Shown piece after piece: positions 15,211 to 23,784 of a DNA stretch of 45,777 nt. Origin of the DNA: an uncultured Nocardioides sp. (GTDB lineage: Bacteria; Actinomycetota; Actinomycetes; Propionibacteriales; Nocardioidaceae); the NCBI GenBank assembly GCA_902805885.1, contig CADCUM010000033.1, positions 1-45,777 on the forward strand, written 5' to 3'. Below the pieces are notes generated by a model. That model saw only the letters and a list, made by a program, of their open reading frames with translations. It was not told the origin of the DNA and did not search any database. The position numbers and the translations under genes were made by a program. Each line of letters begins with the position of its first letter. The stretch's first letter is position 1.

Positions 15211-16146
15211 TCAGCCCTTGGTGGACCCGAGCGTGAGGCCCGAGACGAACTGCTTCTGCAGGGCGAAGAACACCACGAGCACCGGCAGGGCGACGATGAC
15301 CGAGCCGGCCGCCACCAGGTTGGTGTCGGTGAAGAACTGGCCGCGCAGGTTGTTGAGTGCCGAGGTGACGGGCAGCTTGTCGCCCTGCTGGATCAGCACG
15401 GTGGCCCAGAAGAACTCGTTGTAGACCCAGGTCACCTGCAGCGTCGCCAGGGCGGCCAGCGCGGGCCGGACCAGCGGCATCGTCAGCTGCCAGTACTGGC
15501 GCCAGACGCTCGCACCGTCGAGCTCGGCCGACTCGTAGATCTCGTGCGGGAGGGTCTTCATGTAGTTGCTCAGGACGAACGTGCAGAACCCCATCTGGAA
15601 CGCCGTGTTGACCAGGATCAGCCCCCAGAAGCTGTTGAGCATCGAGCCGGAGTCGCTCATGAAGAAGGGCAGCGGGATCTCGCGGAACATCCGGAACACC
15701 GGGATCAGCAGCGCCTGCGGAGGAAGCAGGTTGGCCGCGAGGAAGATGCCGAGCAGGGTCAGGTTGAAGCGATAGCTGAACCGGGCGAGCACGAAGGCCA
15801 CCATCGACGACAACCACAGCGTGAGGACCACCGCAGGGATGGTGATGAGCAGGGAGTTGCGCAGGTGCAGACCGAAGTTGCCCTGGGTCCACGCCTGCTC
15901 GTAGTTGGCGGTCGTCCAGCCTCCGAAGGAGAGGTAGCCGTTGGCCTGGGTGTACTCGTACTCCCGGAACGAGTTGACCACAGCCCACACCAGCGGGAAG
16001 AGCCAGGCGAGCGCGAGCAGCGCGACGATGACCGTGACGACGACCCCGCGCGGACGGCTCATCACGCCGCCCTCGGCACGCTTGGGCGGCCCCGCCGCCG
16101 TCGTGTCGGCCGGCAGGGGGACGGTGACCGGAGTCTCGATGCTCAT
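15211..16146 (-). CDS. Carbohydrate ABC transporter permease, MalG/CUT1 type
   Basis: 311 residues with six membrane spans after a ~35-residue cytosolic N-terminus. The EAA loop YESAELDGASVWRQYWQLTMPLVRPAL lies near residues 200-226 and docks onto the ATPase. It is the second membrane subunit of a sugar importer and overlaps the first permease gene by four bases (ATGA), so expression is coupled. The neighbouring divergent beta-galactosidase and alpha-galactosidase genes suggest galactosides (melibiose, raffinose or beta-galactosides) as cargo; this is inference. No ATPase gene is in the operon, so a shared MsiK-type ATPase elsewhere in the genome is expected. Confidence 0.92.
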   Translation of the reverse strand: MSIETPVTVPLPADTTAAGPPKRAEGGVMSRPRGVVVTVIVALLALAWLFPLVWAVVNSFREYEYTQANGYLSFGGWTTANYEQAWTQGNFGLHLRNSLLITIPAVVLTLWLSSMVAFVLARFSYRFNLTLLGIFLAANLLPPQALLIPVFRMFREIPLPFFMSDSGSMLNSFWGLILVNTAFQMGFCTFVLSNYMKTLPHEIYESAELDGASVWRQYWQLTMPLVRPALAALATLQVTWVYNEFFWATVLIQQGDKLPVTSALNNLRGQFFTDTNLVAAGSVIVALPVLVVFFALQKQFVSGLTLGSTKG

Positions 16147-17126
16147 CGCTGGCGCTCCTCACGGAAGACGATGCGGAGGTAGATCACGATGAAGACCGAC
16201 GAGATCAGCATCATGATCACGGCGAGCGCCGACCCGAAGCCGTACCTGGTGGCCTCGCCGATGACGTTCTGGCTCACCAGCGCTGCGATCAGCTCCAGCC
16301 CGTTGCGGCCCTTGTTGATCACCCACACCAGGTCGAAGGCACGCAGCGACTCGATCACGACGATGACCAGCACGATCATGTTGATCGGCCGCATCACCGG
16401 GAAGATCACGTGGAAGAAGGTCTTGACCTCGCTGGCGCCGTCCACCGCCGCCGCCTCGCGCAACGTCGCGTCGACGCCCTTCAGGCCCGCCAGGTAGAGC
16501 AGCATGACGTAGCCGGCGTGCCGCCACGAGGTGGCCACCAGGACGGCCCAGAGGTTGATGTCCGGATCGCCGTACCAGTCGACCTCGGTGGGCCATGCGG
16601 GCAGCCCCCGCGCTGCCAGACCTGCCGAGACGTCGTTGATCAGCCCCTGGTCACGGGAGTAGAAGAGCTGCCAGATGAACCCGATCAGGGCCAGCGAGAG
16701 GACCACCGGCATGTAGAAGGCGGTCTGGTAGAAGCGACTCCCGCGCATCTCGCGGTCGAGGAGCACGGCCAGCAGGATCCCCAGGATCGTGGGGAAGACG
16801 AAGAGGAACCCCAGCCAGATCAGGTTGTGCCGCACCGCCGGCCAGAACGGCGGGTAGATCGTGGTGACGTCCTCGTAGTTCTGGGTCCCCACCCACTCGA
16901 TCGTCTCGATGCCGCCGAAGCCGTTCCACTTGCCGAAGGACAGCACCACCGATCCCAGAGCGGGGAGCCACACCAGGCCCAGGACGAGCAGCAGGGGGAT
17001 CGTCACCATGGTGATGACGACCAGCCGGTCCCGCGGGGGGAGCTTCTTCTCCCCCCGCGGGCGCGGGGCCCTCGTGGCCTTCTGGCCCTCCCCGGTGGCC
17101 GGGGGGTCCTCGATCGCGGTCGCCAT
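16143..17126 (-). CDS. Carbohydrate ABC transporter permease, MalF/CUT1 type
   Basis: 327 residues. A charged cytosolic N-terminus of ~30 residues precedes six membrane spans. The EAA loop LREAAAVDGASEVKTFFHVIFP lies near residues 222-243. It is the first membrane subunit of the importer and forms the channel with the MalG-type partner. It starts 3 bp after the stop of the binding-protein gene. A strong hairpin lies inside its first 100 bases (17030-17061) and may lower permease output relative to the binding protein. Confidence 0.92.
   Translation of the reverse strand: MATAIEDPPATGEGQKATRAPRPRGEKKLPPRDRLVVITMVTIPLLLVLGLVWLPALGSVVLSFGKWNGFGGIETIEWVGTQNYEDVTTIYPPFWPAVRHNLIWLGFLFVFPTILGILLAVLLDREMRGSRFYQTAFYMPVVLSLALIGFIWQLFYSRDQGLINDVSAGLAARGLPAWPTEVDWYGDPDINLWAVLVATSWRHAGYVMLLYLAGLKGVDATLREAAAVDGASEVKTFFHVIFPVMRPINMIVLVIVVIESLRAFDLVWVINKGRNGLELIAALVSQNVIGEATRYGFGSALAVIMMLISSVFIVIYLRIVFREERQR
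17030..17061 (-). promoter_or_regulatory. Strong intragenic hairpin near the start of the permease gene
   Basis: The arms CCCGCGGGGGGAG (17030-17042) and CTCCCCCCGCGGG (17049-17061) form a 13-bp perfect GC stem with a 6-base loop. It lies 65-97 bases into the permease coding sequence, just after the binding-protein gene. A structure at this point could stall ribosomes, attenuate transcription or protect the upstream message. Confidence 0.45.
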
Positions 17127-17129
17127 GGC

Positions 17130-18476
17130 TCAGCCGAAGATCGAGGCGGCCTGCTCCTGGATGCTCGCCGTGATCCCGTCGATGTCGGAGGGGTTCTTCA
17201 GGAACTCCTGGATGGACGGGATCATCACCGTGCTCGCGAAGTCGGCGTTGGTGTCGCGATCCATGAACTGGGCGATGTTGGACGCGGCGCTGACGACCTC
17301 GACGGACTTCTTCTGCAGGTCGCTGTACGTCGACGTGCTCGCGCCGGTGTTGGCGGCGATCATCGGCGCGTCGGCACCGTTGTTGGCGGCGTCCGCGGCG
17401 GCGGCACTGCCGAGCCACTTGGCCATCGCCTTGCCGGCCTCCTGGTTCTTGCCGGCCGCGGCCACGCAGAAGCCGTCGATCGGGGCGTCGAGGGCGTCCG
17501 CGCCGATGCTCGAGTCCAGCTCGGGGAAGGTGAAGAAGTCGAGGTCCTCGGCCGCGTCACCCACGGCGTCGATGACGAAGGTGCCGAGGAGGTACATCCC
17601 CGACTCGCCCTTGCCCATCGACGTGGCGGCCTCCTGCCAGGTGCGGCCCAGCGGGTCCTCCTGGTGGAAGGGCAGCAGCTTGGCCCAGCGGTCGAAGACC
17701 AGCTTGACCTCGTCGCCGTCCCACTTCTCCTCCCCGGCCATCAGGCTCATGTGGAAGTCGAAGCCGTTGAGGCGCATGTTGAGGATGTCGAACGTGCCCA
17801 TGGCGGGCCAGCCGTCCTTGTCGCCGAAGGCGATGGGCGTGATGCCCTTGCCCTGCATGTCCTCCATGAGCGCCATGAAGTCGTCCTCGGTCGTCGGCGC
17901 CTCCCAGCCGTTCTTCTCGAAGACCGACTTGCGGTAGAAGAGCGCCCAGGGGTAGTAGCTGGCCGGCACGAAGTACTGCTTGTCGTCGCCGGCGGTCGCG
18001 GCCTGCTTGAACGAGTCGTCCATGCCGTCGATCGGCCACTGGTCGCTGAGGTCGGTGATCAGGCCCGCCTCGGCGAACTGCGCCATGCGGAAGCCGGCGA
18101 ACCAGGTGAAGACGTCGTCGGGTGCACCCTGGAGGTAGGTGTTGATGTTCTCCTGGAACGTGTTGTGGTCGATGGCGTTCATGTCGACCTTGGTGTCGGT
18201 CTCCTTGGTGTACGCCGCAGCCATGGCCTTGAGGCGGTCGTACGCCGGACCGGAGCCCTCGGCCTCGTTCATGCCGAACTTCACGGTGGTCCCGGAGCCG
18301 CTGGCGCCGCCGCCGGAGTCACCGCCGCAGGCGGCGAGGAGGCTCGCGGAGCCGACCGCGAGCCCACTGAGGGCCGCACCACGGAGCACGGAACGTCGGG
18401 TGGCGGCCATGGTCACCATGGCGGAGCGAGGCACGGATGTGCCGCTCAGGGCACCGGACGGGCGACGAGGGGACAC
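17130..18476 (-). CDS. Sugar-binding lipoprotein of the ABC importer (family 1 SBP)
   Basis: 448 residues from the GTG at 18476. The N-terminal region contains ATRRSVLRG (twin Arg at 27-28), a hydrophobic stretch and lipobox LLAAC (Cys50), so Tat export and lipidation are likely. The mature domain (TVKFGMNEAEGSGPAYDRL onward) is a two-lobed SBP_bac_1 protein, with aromatic residues such as VFTWFAGFR and SYYPWALFYR suited to sugar stacking. It feeds the two permeases encoded behind it. The GTG start was chosen because GGAGG lies five bases upstream; ATGs at 18419 and 18410 have no ribosome site but would leave a more usual signal-peptide length. Divergent from the beta-galactosidase gene. Confidence 0.88.
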   Translation of the reverse strand: MSPRRPSGALSGTSVPRSAMVTMAATRRSVLRGAALSGLAVGSASLLAACGGDSGGGASGSGTTVKFGMNEAEGSGPAYDRLKAMAAAYTKETDTKVDMNAIDHNTFQENINTYLQGAPDDVFTWFAGFRMAQFAEAGLITDLSDQWPIDGMDDSFKQAATAGDDKQYFVPASYYPWALFYRKSVFEKNGWEAPTTEDDFMALMEDMQGKGITPIAFGDKDGWPAMGTFDILNMRLNGFDFHMSLMAGEEKWDGDEVKLVFDRWAKLLPFHQEDPLGRTWQEAATSMGKGESGMYLLGTFVIDAVGDAAEDLDFFTFPELDSSIGADALDAPIDGFCVAAAGKNQEAGKAMAKWLGSAAAADAANNGADAPMIAANTGASTSTYSDLQKKSVEVVSAASNIAQFMDRDTNADFASTVMIPSIQEFLKNPSDIDGITASIQEQAASIFG

Positions 18477-18514
18477 AGGAACCTCCGGAGGCACAGAAAC
18501 GAACACGGACCGAC

Positions 18515-18544
18515 AGCATGTGACGGCAGCCACAGCCGCGTCAA
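18515..18544 (-). promoter_or_regulatory. Promoter of the sugar importer operon
   Basis: On the minus strand TTGACG (18544-18539) and CATGCT (18520-18515) are 18 bp apart. This predicts a leader of about 32 bases ending with the GGAGG site and the GTG at 18476. Confidence 0.5.
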
Positions 18545-18557
18545 GCCTCAGACTGGC

Positions 18558-18600
18558 CGAATGTTCGGTTTATTCAACAATTCCAAACCTTTCGGACACC
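18558..18600. promoter_or_regulatory. AT-rich candidate DeoR operator between importer and galactosidase promoters
   Basis: This is one of the most A/T-rich stretches in the window. It contains GGTTT (18567-18571) facing AAACC (18585-18589), GAAT (18559-18562) facing ATTC (18572-18575), and TTCGG repeated at 18564 and 18591. It sits between the -35 boxes of the two divergent promoters. A DeoR regulator is encoded in the galactosidase operon, so this is the obvious place for it to act on both sides. Confidence 0.45.
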
Positions 18601-18607
18601 GGATCCG

Positions 18608-18636
18608 TTGACTTCTGATGCGCGGCTCGTCACAGT
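18608..18636 (+). promoter_or_regulatory. Promoter of the galactosidase operon
   Basis: TTGACT (18608-18613) and CACAGT (18631-18636) are 17 bp apart. The -10 box ends six bases before the ATG at 18643, so the transcript would be leaderless or nearly so. Confidence 0.6.
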
Positions 18637-18642
18637 GACCGC

Positions 18643-20658
18643 ATGTCGTCGCCTCCGCCGTCGTCGCTGCCGCCCCTGGCCTTCGGGGGTGACTACAACC
18701 CCGAGCAGTGGCCCGCCGCGGTGCAGCGCGAGGACCGCGAGCTGATGCGCGTCGCCGGGGTCGACCTGGCGACGCTGGCGGTGTTCTCCTGGGCGAAGAT
18801 CCAGCCGGGCCCCGACGTGTGGGACTTCGGGTGGCTCGACGAGCAGATGGACGAGCTCCACGCGGCCGGCATCCGGGTCGACCTCGCGACCGCGACGGCC
18901 TCTCCTCCGCCGTGGCTGGCGCGTCTCCACCCCGAGATGCTGCCCGTCACCCGGGACGGGGTGACCCTGTGGCCCGGCGGCCGGCAGGCCTTCTGCCCCA
19001 GCTCGCCCGTCTACCGCGAGCACGCCCTCCGGCTCTGCCGCGCGATGGCCGAGCGCTACCGCGACCACCCCGCGCTCGCGCTGTGGCACGTCTCGAACGA
19101 GCTCGGCTGCCACAACGCGCGCTGCTACTGCGACGTCAGCGCAGCTGCCTTCCGCGAGTGGCTGCGTGCCAGGTACGGCGACGTCGACGGCCTGAACGAG
19201 GCGTGGGGGACGGCGTTCTGGTCCCAGCGGTACGGCGACTTCGAGGAGGTCCTCCCCCCTCGCGCGGCTCCCGCGTTCCCCAACCCCACCCAGCAGCTGG
19301 ACTTCCTCCGCTTCTCCTCCGACACCCTCCTCGACCACTTCGTCGCGGAGCGCGACATCCTGCACGAGGTCTCGCCCGGCGTGCCGGTGACCACCAACTT
19401 CATGGTGATGCGCCAGACCTTCGAGATGGACTACCTGCGCTGGGGCCGGGAGCTCGACGTCGTCTCGAACGACCACTACCTCATCGCCGCCGACCCGCAC
19501 GCCCACCGCGAGCTCGCCTTCAGCGCCGACCTGACGCGTGGGACGGCCGGGGGCAGGCCGTGGCTGCTGATGGAGCACTCGACGAGCGCGGTCAACTGGC
19601 AGCCCCGCAACCGCGCCAAGGAGCCGGGCGAGATGATCCGCTCGAGCCTCGCCCACGTGGCCCACGGCGCGGACGCCGTGCTGTTCTTCCAGTGGCGCGC
19701 CTCGCGCGCCGGCGCCGAGAAGTTCCACTCGGGACTCCTCCCGCACGCCGGCACCGACTCGCGCCAGTGGCGCGAGGTCGTGGAGCTGTCCCAGGTGCTC
19801 GACGCCGTCGAGGAGGTGGTCGGCAGCGGCACGGACAACCAGGCGGCCATCCTGTTCGACTACGAGGCCTGGTGGGGGTGCGAGCTGGACTCGCACCCGA
19901 CCGTGGACGTGCGGTACCGCGATCGCGCCGAGGACTTCCACCGCGCGCTGTCGGCCCTCGGTGTGGGAGTCGACGTGGTGCACCCGAGCGCCGACCTGTC
20001 GTCGTACCGCCTGGTCGTCGTCCCGACGCTCTACCTCGTCTCGGACGAGGCAGCGGCGGCCGTGACCGCAGCCGCCGAGGCGGGTGCGACGGTCGTGGTG
20101 ACCTACTTCAGCGGGATCGTGGACGAGAACGACCACGTCCGGCTCGGCGGCTACCCCGGCGCGTTCCGGGAGCTGCTGGGCGTGCGGACGACCGAGTTCC
20201 TCCCCCTGGCCGAGGGGCACACGGTGCGGGTGAGCGGCCTGGGTCAGGGGGAGGTCCTGGCCGACGTGTGGGCCGAGGACCTCGAGCTGGCGGGCGCCGA
20301 GGCGGTGGCTCACCACCTCGACGGACCCGCGGCCGGCAGGCCCGCCCTCACCCGGCGCAGCGTCGGCGACGGCGTCGCCTGGTACGTCGCCACCCGGCTC
20401 GCCGCCGAGGGCACCGACCGCCTCGTGGCGCGGCTGGTGGAGGAGGCCGGCCTCGACCGCCTGCCGGGCGCGGCTCCGGACGTCGAGGTCGCGCGGCGGG
20501 TCGGGGCCGACGGCTCCTGGCTCTTCGTCGTCAACCACGGGAGCCAGGACGCGCCCGTCCCCGTCACCGGGACCGAGCTCGTCTCCGGCCGTGACGTCGC
20601 GGGCGACCTCGTCGTGCCCGCGGGCCGGGTGGCCGTCGTGCGCGAGGGGGTCTCCTGA
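18643..20658 (+). CDS. GH42 beta-galactosidase
   Basis: 671 residues, normal for GH42. Domain A is a TIM barrel from FGGDYNPEQWP (~10) to about residue 380. The acid/base Glu is in ALWHVSNELGCHN (~151) and the nucleophile Glu in WLLMEHSTSAVNW (~310). The metal-binding cysteines of many GH42 enzymes are present (AFCPSS near 118 and GCHNARCYC near 153-161). Domain B (trimerisation, ~390-600) and a small C-terminal beta domain follow. It cleaves terminal beta-D-galactosides in the cytosol. No signal peptide. It is the first gene of an operon with a DeoR regulator and an alpha-galactosidase, divergent from the importer that should bring in the oligosaccharide. Confidence 0.95.
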   Translation: MSSPPPSSLPPLAFGGDYNPEQWPAAVQREDRELMRVAGVDLATLAVFSWAKIQPGPDVWDFGWLDEQMDELHAAGIRVDLATATASPPPWLARLHPEMLPVTRDGVTLWPGGRQAFCPSSPVYREHALRLCRAMAERYRDHPALALWHVSNELGCHNARCYCDVSAAAFREWLRARYGDVDGLNEAWGTAFWSQRYGDFEEVLPPRAAPAFPNPTQQLDFLRFSSDTLLDHFVAERDILHEVSPGVPVTTNFMVMRQTFEMDYLRWGRELDVVSNDHYLIAADPHAHRELAFSADLTRGTAGGRPWLLMEHSTSAVNWQPRNRAKEPGEMIRSSLAHVAHGADAVLFFQWRASRAGAEKFHSGLLPHAGTDSRQWREVVELSQVLDAVEEVVGSGTDNQAAILFDYEAWWGCELDSHPTVDVRYRDRAEDFHRALSALGVGVDVVHPSADLSSYRLVVVPTLYLVSDEAAAAVTAAAEAGATVVVTYFSGIVDENDHVRLGGYPGAFRELLGVRTTEFLPLAEGHTVRVSGLGQGEVLADVWAEDLELAGAEAVAHHLDGPAAGRPALTRRSVGDGVAWYVATRLAAEGTDRLVARLVEEAGLDRLPGAAPDVEVARRVGADGSWLFVVNHGSQDAPVPVTGTELVSGRDVAGDLVVPAGRVAVVREGVS

Positions 20659-21467
20659 TGCTCGCCGCCCAGCGCCGGAGCATGATCCTGGCCGAGCTGA
20701 ACCGCGACGGGACCGTGCGCGTCACGGACCTCGTGGACCTGCTCGGCGTCTCCGACATGACCGTCCGTCGCGACCTCGTCGCGCTGCACCGCGAAGGCCT
20801 GCTCGAGAAGGTGCACGGCGGCGCCCTCGCGGTCGCGGAGCCCTCGTCGTCGGAGCCGGGCTTCGCCGCCAAGTCCGTGCAGCGGCGCCGGGAGAAGGAG
20901 GCCATCGCGGCCCGGGCCGCCGAGCTCGTGCATGCCGGCATGGCGATCGCGGTCTCGGCCGGCACCACCACCCACGCCCTGACCCAGCACCTCGCTCGGA
21001 TCCCCAACCTCACCGTCGTGACCAACTCGGTGTGGGTCGCCGACGTGCTGCACCGCTCGGGCGACAGCAGCACCTCGGTGCTGCTGACGGGCGGGCTGCG
21101 GACCCCCTCGGACGCGCTCGTGGGCCCGGTCGCCGTGGCCTCCCTGCGCAGCCTGCACGTCGACGCGTTCTTCATGGGCGTCCACGGCATGGACCTCCGC
21201 GGGGGCTTCAGCACGCCCAACCTGCTCGAGTCCGAGACCAACCGGGCGATGATCGAGAGGTCGCGGCGCCTGATCGTCTGCGCCGACTCCAGCAAGTGGG
21301 GCGTGGTGGGTCTCAGCAGCATGGCCTCCCTGTCCGACGCCTCGGTCCTGGTCACCGACAGCGGCCTCTCGGCCCACGCGAGCGGCGTCCTCACCGACCA
21401 CGTCGACGAGCTGGTGCTCGTGAGCACCGGGGGCGACCACAGCTCCCGCGCGGCGGGCGACGACTAG
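20658..21467 (+). CDS. DeoR-family transcriptional regulator of the galactoside locus
   Basis: 269 residues. An N-terminal DeoR helix-turn-helix (MLAAQRRSMILAEL, then VTDLVDLLGVSDMTVRRDL at ~20-38) carries the family V-S-x-x-T-[IV]-R-R-D-L recognition helix, followed by KVHGGA. The C-terminal DeoRC domain (~75-245) has VSAGTTTHAL, a phosphate-binding loop typical for sensing a phosphorylated sugar. It overlaps the beta-galactosidase stop by one base (TGATG) and ends 3 bp before the alpha-galactosidase. It probably represses this operon and the divergent importer through the AT-rich site at 18558-18600. Confidence 0.9.
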   Translation: MLAAQRRSMILAELNRDGTVRVTDLVDLLGVSDMTVRRDLVALHREGLLEKVHGGALAVAEPSSSEPGFAAKSVQRRREKEAIAARAAELVHAGMAIAVSAGTTTHALTQHLARIPNLTVVTNSVWVADVLHRSGDSSTSVLLTGGLRTPSDALVGPVAVASLRSLHVDAFFMGVHGMDLRGGFSTPNLLESETNRAMIERSRRLIVCADSSKWGVVGLSSMASLSDASVLVTDSGLSAHASGVLTDHVDELVLVSTGGDHSSRAAGDD

Positions 21468-21470
21468 CCC

Positions 21471-23630
21471 ATGGACCAGGACTCCTTCCCCCCGACCCAC
21501 CTCAGCCGAGCGGGCGTGAGCCTGCTCCTCGCGGCCGACGAGGCGGGGGTGCCCGTGCTCCACCACTGGGGCGCGGCCCTCGGTGACCTCGACGACGAGG
21601 CGCTGCACGCGCTGGTGGCGGCGCGTCGCCCGGGCGTCCCGATGTCGGCGTACGACGCCCGCCGGCTCACCGGCCTGGTGCCCGAGACGACCAGGGGCTA
21701 CACGGGCACGCCGGCCCTGGAGGGCCACCGCACCGGAGGGGGTGTCGCCGCGGTCGCTCCCCGGCTGTCCGCCTGGTCGGCGCGCGTCGAGGACGAGGCC
21801 GGCCAGGACGCGCGGGTCGTGGTCTCGGCCCTCGACGCGGAGGCGGGCTGGGAGGTCGAGCTCGAGCTCGAGCTCTCCGTCGCCGGGCTGGTGCGCCTGC
21901 GCACCTCGGTCACCAACAGCACCGAGGGCACCCTGCACCTGGCGGGCGTGCGCAACGTCCTGCCCGTCGCCCCCCACGCGACCGAGCTGCTCGACCTCAC
22001 CGGGCGGTGGTGCCGGGAGCGCTCCCCGCAGCGCCACCCGTGGGTCCAGGGGACGCACCGGCGGGACGGCCGGCACGGACGCACGGGCCACGACGCCACG
22101 CTGTTGCTGGTCGCCGGCACGCCCGGCTTCGGGTTCTCCCGCGGCGAGGTGTGGGCGGTGCACACCGCGTGGAGCGGCAACCACACGTCGTACGCCGAGC
22201 GCACCGCCGAGGGCGAGTGCCTGCTGGGCGGCGGGGAGCTCCTGGAACCGGGCGAGGTCGCCCTGGCGACGGGCGAGACCTACCGGAGCCCGTGGCTGCT
22301 GGGCTCGTGGTCGGACGCCGGGCTGGACCCGATGAGCCACCGCCTCCACGCGCACCTGCGCTCGGTCTCGCCCCTCACCCGGGGGGAGCGCCCCGTCGTG
22401 GCCAACACGTGGGAGGCCGTCTACTTCGACCACACGCTGGAGCGGCTGGCCGCGCTGGCCGACGTCGCCGCGTCCGTCGGCGTGGAGCGGTTCGTGCTCG
22501 ACGACGGGTGGTTCGTGGGCAGGCGCCACGACCGGGCGGGGCTCGGCGGCTGGACGGTCGACCCCACGGTGTGGCCGGAGGGCCTGCACCCGCTCGTCTC
22601 CCACGTCCGCTCCCTCGGCATGCAGTTCGGGCTGTGGGTCGAGCCGGAGATGATCAGCGAGGACTCCGACGCCGCGCGGGCGCACCCCGAGTGGATCCTG
22701 CGCGGCCGGGACTCGACGCTGCCGCCGACCTGGCGCTACCAGCAGGTCCTCGACCTCCAGGACGAGGAGGCCTACGCCACGGTGCGTGACGCCCTGGTCG
22801 CCGTGGTGGAGGAGTACGACGTCGACTACCTCAAGTGGGACCACAACCGCGACCTGACCGACGTCGCCCGTGCGGGGTCGCCGGCGGTCCATGCCCAGAC
22901 GCTGGCCGTCTACCGGCTGCTCGACGAGCTGCGCGCCGCGCGACCGGGGCTCGAGATCGAGTCCTGCTCGTCCGGCGGGGCCCGGGTGGACGCGGGCATC
23001 CTGGCGAGGACCGACCGGATCTGGCCCAGCGACACCATCGACCCGCTCGAGCGCCAGCACATCCAGCGGTGGACGTCGCTGCTGGTCCCACCGGAGCTGA
23101 TGGGCTCGCACGTCGGCGGCCCCGTGGCGCACACCACCGGGCGCTCCCACCGGCTCGCCTACCGGGCCGCGACCGCGCTGCTCCACTCCTTCGGCACGGA
23201 GTGGGACCTCACCGGCCTCGACGAGGAGACCCTCGAGGAGCTGACCCGATGGACGGCGCTGCACAAGCGGGTCCGGCCGCTCATCGCGAGCGGCACGCTC
23301 GTGCACCCCGACCATCCCGACCCCGCTGTCGTCGTCACCGGACTCGTCGCGGAGGACCGCTCCGAGGCGTGGTACGTCGTGGCCACCGTCGCGGCCACGG
23401 CCACCCAGCACCCGGCACGGCTCCGGCTGACGGGCCTCGACCCGGAGCAGGCCTACCTCCTCACCGACGAGACCATCCCCTCCGACCAGCACCTGATGGA
23501 CCTGGCCCCCTGGTGGGCCGCGGACGGATCGACCGTCACGGGGCGCGTGGCCGAGGTGGCCGGGGTGTCCCTGCCGGTGCTGGCGCCCGAGTCGGCGAAG
23601 GTGCTGCGAGCGGTCGCCCGACGCTCCTGA
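21471..23630 (+). CDS. GH36 alpha-galactosidase
   Basis: 719 residues. A beta-sandwich N-terminal domain (1-~290) precedes a TIM barrel. Family motifs: FVLDDGWFVGRRHDR (~341), LWVEPEMISEDS (~385), YLKWDHNRDLTD (~455) with the nucleophile Asp, ESCSSGGARVDAG (~495) and WPSDTIDPLERQHIQ (~515) with the acid/base Asp. It removes terminal alpha-D-galactose from melibiose- or raffinose-type sugars in the cytosol. Together with the GH42 enzyme it lets the cell use both anomers of galactoside delivered by the importer. Last gene of the operon; no clear terminator was found behind it. Confidence 0.95.
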   Translation: MDQDSFPPTHLSRAGVSLLLAADEAGVPVLHHWGAALGDLDDEALHALVAARRPGVPMSAYDARRLTGLVPETTRGYTGTPALEGHRTGGGVAAVAPRLSAWSARVEDEAGQDARVVVSALDAEAGWEVELELELSVAGLVRLRTSVTNSTEGTLHLAGVRNVLPVAPHATELLDLTGRWCRERSPQRHPWVQGTHRRDGRHGRTGHDATLLLVAGTPGFGFSRGEVWAVHTAWSGNHTSYAERTAEGECLLGGGELLEPGEVALATGETYRSPWLLGSWSDAGLDPMSHRLHAHLRSVSPLTRGERPVVANTWEAVYFDHTLERLAALADVAASVGVERFVLDDGWFVGRRHDRAGLGGWTVDPTVWPEGLHPLVSHVRSLGMQFGLWVEPEMISEDSDAARAHPEWILRGRDSTLPPTWRYQQVLDLQDEEAYATVRDALVAVVEEYDVDYLKWDHNRDLTDVARAGSPAVHAQTLAVYRLLDELRAARPGLEIESCSSGGARVDAGILARTDRIWPSDTIDPLERQHIQRWTSLLVPPELMGSHVGGPVAHTTGRSHRLAYRAATALLHSFGTEWDLTGLDEETLEELTRWTALHKRVRPLIASGTLVHPDHPDPAVVVTGLVAEDRSEAWYVVATVAATATQHPARLRLTGLDPEQAYLLTDETIPSDQHLMDLAPWWAADGSTVTGRVAEVAGVSLPVLAPESAKVLRAVARRS

Positions 23631-23667
23631 ACGCACCCGCTCCGGCGGCCCGGACCGGCGCCCGGGG

Positions 23668-23692
23668 GAATGGAAGGGCCCCCACCGGGTAC
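23668..23692 (+). promoter_or_regulatory. SigB/SigF-type promoter for the glycosyltransferase operon
   Basis: GAAT (23668-23671), 15 bp, then GGGTAC (23687-23692). This fits the actinobacterial SigB-type consensus GNNT-N14-16-GGGTAC/T. It predicts a leader of about 86 bases before the GTG at 23785. Three other units in the window have matching sites, and a sigma factor of this family is encoded at 39526-40383. Confidence 0.55.
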
Positions 23693-23784
23693 GAAAGGCC
23701 CGGGTCGCTGTCATGAGGGTGACTGCGATCCGCCTCTCGGGCACTCCCGCGAGGCCTCGACCAGTCCTGTGGGAGGGAGCCACC

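Noticed and set aside
20310..23783. 1157-codon open frame on the minus strand across the galactosidases
   Set aside because: It covers clear GH42, DeoR and GH36 genes on the other strand and has shadow-type composition without motifs.
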